Shown here one piece after another: positions 56,347 through 64,000 of a stretch of DNA of 64,000 bases. The stretch is from Cristatella mucedo. Lineage: Eukaryota > Bryozoa > Phylactolaemata > Cristatellidae. Within the stretch, counting starts at the first letter, position 1; each line of letters opens with the position of its first letter. A program made the position numbers and the translations under genes. Where the stretch lies: NCBI GenBank assembly GCA_009760855.2, contig WPIO01000003.1, positions 8,394,001-8,458,000 of the forward strand. Direction: 5' to 3'. The notes below the pieces were generated by a model. It saw only the letters and a list, made by a program, of their open reading frames with translations, did not search any database and was not told the DNA's origin.

Positions 56347-59300
56347 ATGTCCCATAGAGCAAAAAGGACTCGTGGCGGCCATTTTGCCAAATCTTCTAAT
56401 GTTAGTCGTTTAAAAAAGCCCGCTGAATTTAGGGGAACACCCGGGAGCTCCCGAGCTAGTAGCCCTAGCAATAATTCTATTGGAGACGAAGACTCGCAAG
56501 ATACTCCGGTGAGGCCGAAAAATCGTGAGGCCGCGCAGCGCGGCAGGAGCTTTATCCAGAACATACTCGAGTACGACGATTTCGACGACGGAGAGAGATC
56601 TAGCGGGCTGAGCGACCAGACCGATGAGGAATTCGCGGGGTCCGCGTCCGACGCTAGCGATGACAGTGGCGGGAGTGAGCAGCCTCGGAAGAAGCTATCC
56701 GTCACGTACCCACTCGAACCTGAAGAGCCCGAGATTGAGGAGTCCGAGATACCTTCCCTGGAATTGCCGCCGAGCTCCGAGGATTTGCTCATCTCCAGGG
56801 AGTACGTCATGGATGCTGTGGGCGTGTACGAGGTGCTGCGCCACTACAGGACGATACTGCGGCTGTCACCCTTCAGGTTTGAAGACCTGTCTGGAGCACT
56901 TGCTAGTGAAGAGCAGTGTAGTCTATTGTATGAAATTCATGCAGCACTCATGAGAGCTTTGCTAAAAGAAGAGGACAGTAACAATACAGTATTCGGCCCA
57001 TCCGACCTGAAGGACAGTATCAACAGCTCTTTCTATTTCATTGATGGAATGACTTACCCGGAGCTGGTTCGTGCCTTCCTTGCCAGCGACAAGACTTGGG
57101 AATATAAGTCGGCTCTCCCAGCGTTGTCTCACGTCGACTTTCCATTCAAGGACGTCAGGAGAAAGCTGACGGTATTGCAGACACTGACTGACTTGTTTCT
57201 TAGATCCAACCCTGTCCGTGAAGACCTGATGAACGAAGGCAGAATACAGTACGACGACCACTGCAGGTCATGTCATAAGTAAGTACTGCTGTCATAGCAT
57301 TCCACTTGCATGTCTAATCGCTTTCCGTTGCGTTAAATGGTGCAGTTAGGAAGCCTAGTAGTAGTTGCAATTGCTGACGTTTTCTTTTCGAACACCTGTG
57401 CACCTGCCTTTTTAAGACTCGGTGATCTTCTCTGCTGTGAGAGCTGCTCAGCTGTTTATCACCTGGATTGTATTGACCCACCACTGGAAGAGATTCCTGA
57501 GGTCTGGACTTGCTCGGTTTGCAGAGAGCATAAGGTATGCAGTGTAGTGCTGCGACTCCAAGCTATCTCAATGCACTTCTGTTTGATAGGCCCACACAGG
57601 CTAGTGGGACCCAGATGAGTTAAGAGCCGGTTGGCTAATATTTAGTTATAGTTAGCCAGATCAACCCCAAACCAGACAGGTGCCAACATGGGCTAGTGCC
57701 CACAAGATATTCCGGTATTGTCTTTAGAGTGAAATAGTATTTGAAGTATGCATGTGGCACTTGTACTAGTGACTTCTTTTGTCAATGATTGAAGGCAGAC
57801 TCCCTTCATTCTCCCTCATGGCAGGATTTTTAACGTAGCATTGATTAGATCTCCATTGATCCTGAATCATACCCGACCTTGTTGTTACTTCTCAATGCTG
57901 ACTTTTTTTATAAAATAAATCTTGATAATACGTTCTGCTTCGTGCTTACAAAGAACATAGTTTAGTAGTTGTTCATCCCGATATCTCACGACAAAGAGCT
58001 TGCCAATTTTTATTTTTGCTTATCACCATCGTCATTAAGCTACCTGTGCATTTTTGTGCATGTGTTATATGTGCATGTTTTATGTGTGCCTGTGTCTGAC
58101 TGTTATCGTCGTTTAATTGCTCGTGTTTTCAGAGAAATATACATGCTGTTAAAACAGAGTGATAAGGTAGACAATGTTGCAGATGAGGGTGCTTTATGTA
58201 AACCCTCTGACATGGTGATCTTTTTTGGTGGCACCTTTCAGATTCCCCTGTCACTTCTAGTGCCACGAGGCACTGTAAACCACCGATTATGCTGGACCAG
58301 CGAAATCCCAATCAGAAGCAAGGATTCAGAACAACATTTTGAGATGATGGCTGCTACTCTATAGTAAATCTGCAAAACCGGAAAAATCAATTCTGTTCTC
58401 CCACTTTCTTGTAGGATTGCTTTCGTCGTGATGTATGTCGTCTTGTTATACGCCTGTATGTATGCTCACATGATCTGGCTGCACACAGCATCCAGCTTGT
58501 GCTGCTCAGCAAGCGTGTGCGTAGGTGCATGCATTGGCAGTTACTGCTGAAATGACCCAGTGTATCGGTATTGTGTAGACAGGAACTATCCTCGCCTCTC
58601 TTGTCACCTGCAGATCCTTCGGCTCCACGAGTTCCTGCCGAGCTAGCCGTGCTTGTGCACACGGCTTGCATTGCAGGTCATATTTGCTTATCTTGCATGT
58701 CTTCTGTTTGTGCAATAAGACGTGGGCAAATAGTGCAAAATATGTGTCCGTCGTGAATGTCCACACCTTCTACATTGCATTACTTCTCTTATCTTCTGAC
58801 TCCACTTCAAGTAGTGCATTTACTCCAAGGTATTGTCACTCACGTCTAGATCCCTTTATTCTCTCTTCGGCTTACCTCTCTAAAGTAATTGAATCCATAT
58901 TTCTTGTACCACCTGACCTGTCTGAGTACGATCGTTTAGCTATACTTCTGACCAGCCTTGAATCCTTAGGAGACTGTACCGTCAGTTCTTTCGAACCTGG
59001 AGCCTAGAAATAGCTACCGACTGACCACATCCCCTAACTTGACCCATTTATAGCATAGCTAAAATCCCATTTATTCCTCTCAGTATTGGCTTTGCCCTTA
59101 TGAATTGTTCTTTATGTGCTTGTGCATCCGGTAGTCGTGCAGGCTGTTGCCACTGATTAGTTCAAATGCTTCATTTCCGGTCTACATGAAGTGCTATAGT
59201 TTTCTCAGAGTACTGAACACGTGTGCTACTACGACCATTATTACTATTGTTATTACTAAGTTGCTTTAGTCCGACTAATCATTGCACACCCAAAGGTGGT

Positions 59301-62300
59301 AGTGCAGGTGTGGATAGGGGAGGAGGCTGTAAGCTGCAGTAGATGCTGTGCTGAATGAATGACTAGCGATTGTCAGGCCACATATAGTTACACTTATGCT
59401 CAGATATAATGCTGCCGAAGGACATTGCCCTTGGGATGTAGGTGTAAATGAAGGTTCAAGTTGTTGCTTTGTGTAACGTTGACAGCATGTGCATGCGCAA
59501 ACCATCACATGCACGCGTTTGTACACTTTCACATCAACACACCAATATGATGTACACAATATCGCATGCACACACTTTTGCACAGACAGCTATGTTCGGT
59601 CTTGTATATGTGCATACATTGTACAGCGCTGCTGATGCTGTGTGAAAGGCTCCCAGTGTACATATGAAGTACTGTGTACCATAAGCTCAATCTGCGCAGC
59701 AATGCCGAATTTGCGCTATGGCCGATTGGTTGTCAGCCATTCGTTGCTTCTGCTTTCTTTGCTACTACACTATTTGGTGTTCTTCGTCCAAGTTTTCCAA
59801 CCTTCGCAGTACACCCATTCTCAAAAGTCTTGTACCACCACTACGTATGAAAAAAGAATTGGTCTAACAGAGCCGGACATCCAAGAGCAGCCATCGGCTC
59901 CAGTAAACCGAGACTCCCCCGTCAAAGCAGAATAGTTAAGTAAAAGCCTACTGTTTCAAGAGCCTCGGTTATTTAGCTGCAAATGATTCCGATAGGCTAT
60001 CACCCCCCCCCCTTGCAGTGGGCAATAAAGGATTGCCTGCTTCTGAAGTCAACCCACGACATGGTTGATGGTGGTGTGCTACCACCTTCTCCCCCCTCGG
60101 CTAATACTCTGGGGTGGTTTTAGTTTGTGCATTGTGCATTTAAAAACTGCAAGTATTGTTTTGCTATGGGGGTTTGGTCATTTAAACATGGCTTCTCTAG
60201 GGACTAACAAGTTAGCTTTTTTGTAGCTTTTTGCTTCATGTGAACTTGCCTATGTCTGCACAATTGCTGTGGGCATGAGGGGAGGGTTTCCTTCCAACCG
60301 ACAAATGGCCGGCTTCTTATGGCTCATTCTGGCATAGTCCAACATGCCTAGGAGAGAGGTCACAGCTCGACAGCACCTCAAAAGGATGAAAGCAGACCTT
60401 TCATGAAATGTGCCTAAGCAGCAGAGATGTAGCATACTCAAAATCAGCCAAAGAGCAATTTATACAATTTAAAAAACTTAAAGTGAAAGTATGACTAGCA
60501 GACCGGGCTCAGTTCGCCGAAGGAAGACGACCCGATAAGACGGCTGTCACGTAAAGATGCTGGCTCTTCGGTGACCGAAATCATTCTGTTAGCTGTTAGA
60601 GTCGCTGGCGAACACTACGGTGATAAGCATAGAAACAATGTGCCTAAAGGTTTCCAGGCATGGCCCACTGAGTAGGGTTGGCAAGTGAAAGACGTTGCTT
60701 ACAAAGTGGCACAGCTTATCTCCAATGGGCTCAAGACCACCTGTACCATAGCAAACTTATGGCTCAGCATGTGTATGCCGATCTGATGCAATATGCTGGG
60801 ATTCCAAGTGCTTGAGCTCTATGGGGGACCGATTACATTTGGCAGCAGGACATGTATAATAATAATAATAATTATAATAATAATACATTTGCAGCACCCT
60901 CATATGGTTTAATCTATTTCTAAGCACGACTTCTGCTTTAAAGGAAGCATATAGCTAGTAGTAGCATGCACAGTGTCAGCAGGCATAATATGGTTAGTGG
61001 CAGCATGCACTCTGTGAGCACGCTTAAGCACACAAATGACGAATCACAAGGATCCAGCAAATGCCACGAGGAACCGGTGCATTTTTAGCTTCTTTTTATA
61101 TGTCATCAAACCAAGCGATGTCATGGTGTCAGTTGGGAGTGAGTTTCAGGCTTTGAGACCATTCAAACTAAAGGCATGATCTCTGAAGGATTTGACTTTT
61201 GTTGGAGGCATAGCTAAACGATTTTAGTCAGAGGAGTGGGTGGTACGATGCTTAGCCTGGTTGGGGAGTAGTTCTGATAGGTAAGCTGGAGTCAGAGAAT
61301 GAAGGATCTTAACAGTAAGTGACATACATTCTATTGAGTTCTCCGACTTATTAAGACAGCATAATGCTTCTTTCAAAGACTTATTCCTGCACGGTAAAGT
61401 ACGACCTCGTTGTATCACTCCTCCTATTTCACTTATACCACTCGAGTGTTAATTAAGTAAAAGAAAATCCTATATAAGTATTATAGTTTATTTTATTATT
61501 TATTTAGTATGTTATGGTTTTTCCAATTATTGCTGTGCATGCACAGTTGTATTTCTTGTCACTACCTACATGCCTCACGGTATGTCTTCTGCTGAGGTTT
61601 TAGTAACGCGGTATTTTCGAAGGTGCTATTGTTTTACAGCTCTTGCATTTTTAGCTTTTGCCTACCAGCTTGCCAACTGCTGTCATGATAATTGCAACTG
61701 AGTGCTCCTTTTTCGTTTGTCGGCCTCTATGCTCAAAGGTCATGCTTATAAGCCGAGGTCTGATGTGTTTGCCGCTCGAAACGTCAGTACCTTACGTTTT
61801 AGGTGGAAGGTGTAGCAGATTGCGTTACTACAACCGAAAAAGATGGGTTGCTCAGTCGTCACGAACCTCTGGGCTATGATAGGCTCAAGCGGAAATACTG
61901 GTTCCTCGTTCGGAGGATTCTCGTGTGAGTATTGTTGTAGCACCTCCGAACACTATAAGAAAATAACGAATGTTGACTAAGGTTTTATATTTGAGCAAGC
62001 CTAGTGCTATATGCACAGTTAGCCAGTAGGGGTTAGCGTGTGTTATATGCACAGTTAGCCAGTAGGGGTTAGCGTGACTGCTTGGTATGCTGTGTGCATA
62101 TCTTCGTCTGTACCTCCGCAAAGCTACAAAGACCAGTCTGGTGCACTTGGCTCGAGTTCTTTATAGTGTAGCCATAGCTGCTTTGGGTGCCCCTGGTGGA
62201 ATCAGCAGGGATTATCTCCTTTAGAAAATTGTAAACTGAGAAGCATGGATGAGCGAGAAGGACTGAGTCGAGCAAGTGAGCAGCATAGCAGACTCTGATG

Positions 62301-63717
62301 GTTGGGAAGTAAGTGCAGCCCAAGTCAGCAGCAGGAGATAATGTATATCATTGTCCAAGAATTTTGTAAACAAATATAGCAGTCTGGGATGCTCCGAGAA
62401 AAACCGGTTGCCTAAACAGTCTAAGTAAAATAAATGGAAGGCTTTGTTCATCGTTCCGAGAGGACCGACCGGTGAGCACTAGGAGTGTTTAACTGCTGCA
62501 GCAGTTCAGCTGGGCACGAATGTGCTAAGCCGTGACGGTCCTTGTTGGTCAGAAAAAGAGCTTGGGTGCTTTTCAATCAGGTCTGTGGCGTGTTCAGTTT
62601 ACCTTTTTCCAAGCGTGCTTATATCTGCGTGTATCTGCCTGCATTTGTTAATTGCTTTACTGTAACTTTTAGTGAAGCAGAAGACGGGGTAACCTTCGTG
62701 TACAGCACTCGGTTTCAGTATGAAGCTCTGGTCGAGCACCTCGATGCAGACAGATGGGAGAAGCACCTGGTGCAGGCCCTTAAAGGTGTTGAAGGGGAGC
62801 TCCTGCGTCAGATGGCCTTGACGGAAAAGCTAACCAACGAGCTCAAAGGACCGCGCAAATCCTACTTGGAGGGCGAGAACAGTGAGCCTCTCACTTTGCT
62901 GCAGAGTTTGCTCATTTGTCTACCTCTTCACGGCTGCCGAACCATTCCTGCGCTGCCCCTGTCTGGCCTCCTCTCGCAGACGAGTGCAGCAGCAGCGTAG
63001 ACACTGTAATGCGCCCTTGCTTGCCCTGCATCTTGCGCACACGAGGTCGTGTGCGTGAGCCGGATGTCGTTGTCCTGCTTCACAGAGCGGCTCCAGGATT
63101 TAAAAGGGGAAAAGGAGAAGAAGCCGGCCGATGCCGGGCCGGTGGTGGACCACTCGCTTCAGCCCATCGAGGCCGGCAGCGTGGCCAGCGAGACTTCAGT
63201 GAACGGGATAGCACCGATGGACTCGGAAGAGCAGATTGCGCTCCCCAGTCCGTTATTGAACGACACAGGACTGCCTAACGACCTGCTCCTCGCTAGTCAG
63301 CCAGAAAGTGGCCAGCGTTTGCACAGCCAGCACGAACAACTGACGGCGTCCGAGCAAAGGAGTGCTGCAGCCGACGTGTCATCGGTAGGCCAGCAGAACG
63401 GCACTAGTTTGCTCGCTCAGGTGGCGGAGCAGGTAATTTGCTCCTGTGTGACACACAGTGCTGCGAGTTCCCGCTGAGCTTCCTATCGTTTTTCCGGCGT
63501 CATTGCCACCATTTAGTTTAGCTTGGGCTTTGCTTGTGGCCGCTCAGGCATCTATGCTGCAAAAAGGAACAAAATGAACAAGCTCTGTTTTGATTTATTT
63601 TGCAGGCAGTGGATTCGCTGGCAGCTAGTGCTGTGCTGGACTCGGCTGCTGCAACAGGCAAGTCAACTGGCAGCACTGGTGGCACTCAGCTGCTGTGTAT
63701 GAACTCAGCATTTCCTG
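56347..63717 (+). CDS. BPTF: BPTF/NURF301, 5' part (continues past the window)
   Basis: Six exons in phase: 56347-57278, 57417-57534, 61803-61924, 62673-62881, 63086-63432, 63606-63717; the last ends in phase 1 and later exons lie outside. BPTF is the large subunit of the NURF/ISWI chromatin remodeller. Residues 1-150 are basic then acidic and low-complexity. The DDT domain follows (about 150-215: VYEVLRHYRTILRLSPFRFE, ALASEEQCSLLYEIH, VFGPSDLKDSINSS), then YFIDGMTYPEL. The first PHD finger spans the exon 1-2 junction (DDHCRSCHKLGDLLCCESC, VYHLDCIDPPLEEIPE, WTCSVC), with its Cys4-His-Cys3 ligands visible. Exon 3 has LGYDRLKRKYWFLVRRI, the family's WAKL-like extension; exons 5-6 are Ser/Gln-rich linker. 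The ATG at 56347 is chosen because upstream frame reading starts only with TTG. The N-terminus is shorter than in vertebrates, and intron 2 holds a LINE relic. Confidence 0.93.
58780..59235 (+). pseudogene. decayed LINE ORF2 end and tail
   Basis: The plus-strand frame SRLDPFILSSAYLSKVIES, then LAILLTSLESLGDCTVSSF resembles LKSFGDRAFSS of the other copies. It is followed by a worn 3' UTR (gcttgtgcatccggtagtc) and a tail without a clean stem. Confidence 0.6.
60855..61335 (-). mobile_element. LINE 3' fragment
   Basis: AAT repeats, a degenerate reversed tail (gcaccctcatatggttta, atctatttctaagcac) and 3' UTR, then minus-strand traces of ORF2 (ILHSLTPAYLSELL, NQAKHRTTHSS). In the BPTF intron before exon 3. 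Confidence 0.7.
62009..62076. repeat. 36-base tandem duplication
   Basis: The 32-base unit starting ATATGCACAGTTAGCCAGTA occurs at 62009 and again at 62045 without a difference, so it is recent. In the BPTF intron after exon 3. Confidence 0.9.
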
Positions 63718-64000
63718 GTAAGCTATAAACGAGACCCGAAAGTTGCTGTGATTACTCTCTCGTGTTGAATTGGCCTTTAGGCGACTACTTCGAGCACTGT
63801 ATGGTTTTGATATCAATGTGCCTGCAAAATTTTGTTCTTTCAAGAAAATTTCCTCAGTCTCTTATGTATAGCGTTAATGAGCTGGCACTGCATAGTGCCG
63901 ATCTAGCCACTATCGCGCTATGGAGAGTGCTCAGTGTGGCTGATATTCTGTGCTCATCCGCTGCCAGGTGTGCACTGTGCTTTCAATGAGGCTTTCCTTA

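Overview
This window is nuclear DNA from an animal. Its genes are split by GT-AG introns of up to several kilobases, the introns and spacers are packed with microsatellites, SINEs, LINE fragments and DNA-transposon relics, and five conserved animal genes can be read by joining exons in phase. The proteins resemble their vertebrate orthologues, but the sequence alone does not fix the phylum; a non-vertebrate animal with a repeat-rich genome is my inference.

Layout: (1) 1872-17303, plus strand: a three-RRM RNA-binding protein of the A1CF/RBM46/RBM47 family. Its introns hold a Tigger/pogo relic, a hAT (DUF4371-type) relic, a small hAT-like MITE and SINEs. (2) 18339-27175, minus strand, tail-to-tail with the first: an OGFOD3-like membrane-anchored 2-oxoglutarate oxygenase homologue in at least ten exons; one small exon was not found, and the iron-binding residues look altered. 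(3) About 27.2-36.3 kb: a gene-poor block with an almost complete but broken hAT transposon (31745-34851) that was itself hit by a young LINE 3' fragment; a nearly identical LINE copy lies 2 kb away. (4) 36326-44516, plus: a complete five-exon MAD2L1 (spindle checkpoint HORMA protein, 207 residues). (5) 48609-50760, minus: a complete four-exon AIMP2 (multi-tRNA-synthetase complex scaffold, 351 residues). (6) 56347-63717 and beyond, plus: the 5' part of BPTF/NURF301 (DDT domain and first PHD finger), running off the right edge.

The five genes are unrelated housekeeping or regulatory genes (RNA binding, oxygenase-like, mitosis, translation, chromatin) and form no pathway or operon. The most notable non-genic material is a LINE/SINE partnership sharing one 3' tail with a conserved, covarying stem-loop; an unclassified ~430-bp repeat family with one copy in each of two MAD2L1 introns; and layered transposon insertions whose relative ages can be read. 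I found no CRISPR array, operon, rRNA or convincing functional tRNA gene. No wholly new gene system is evident.
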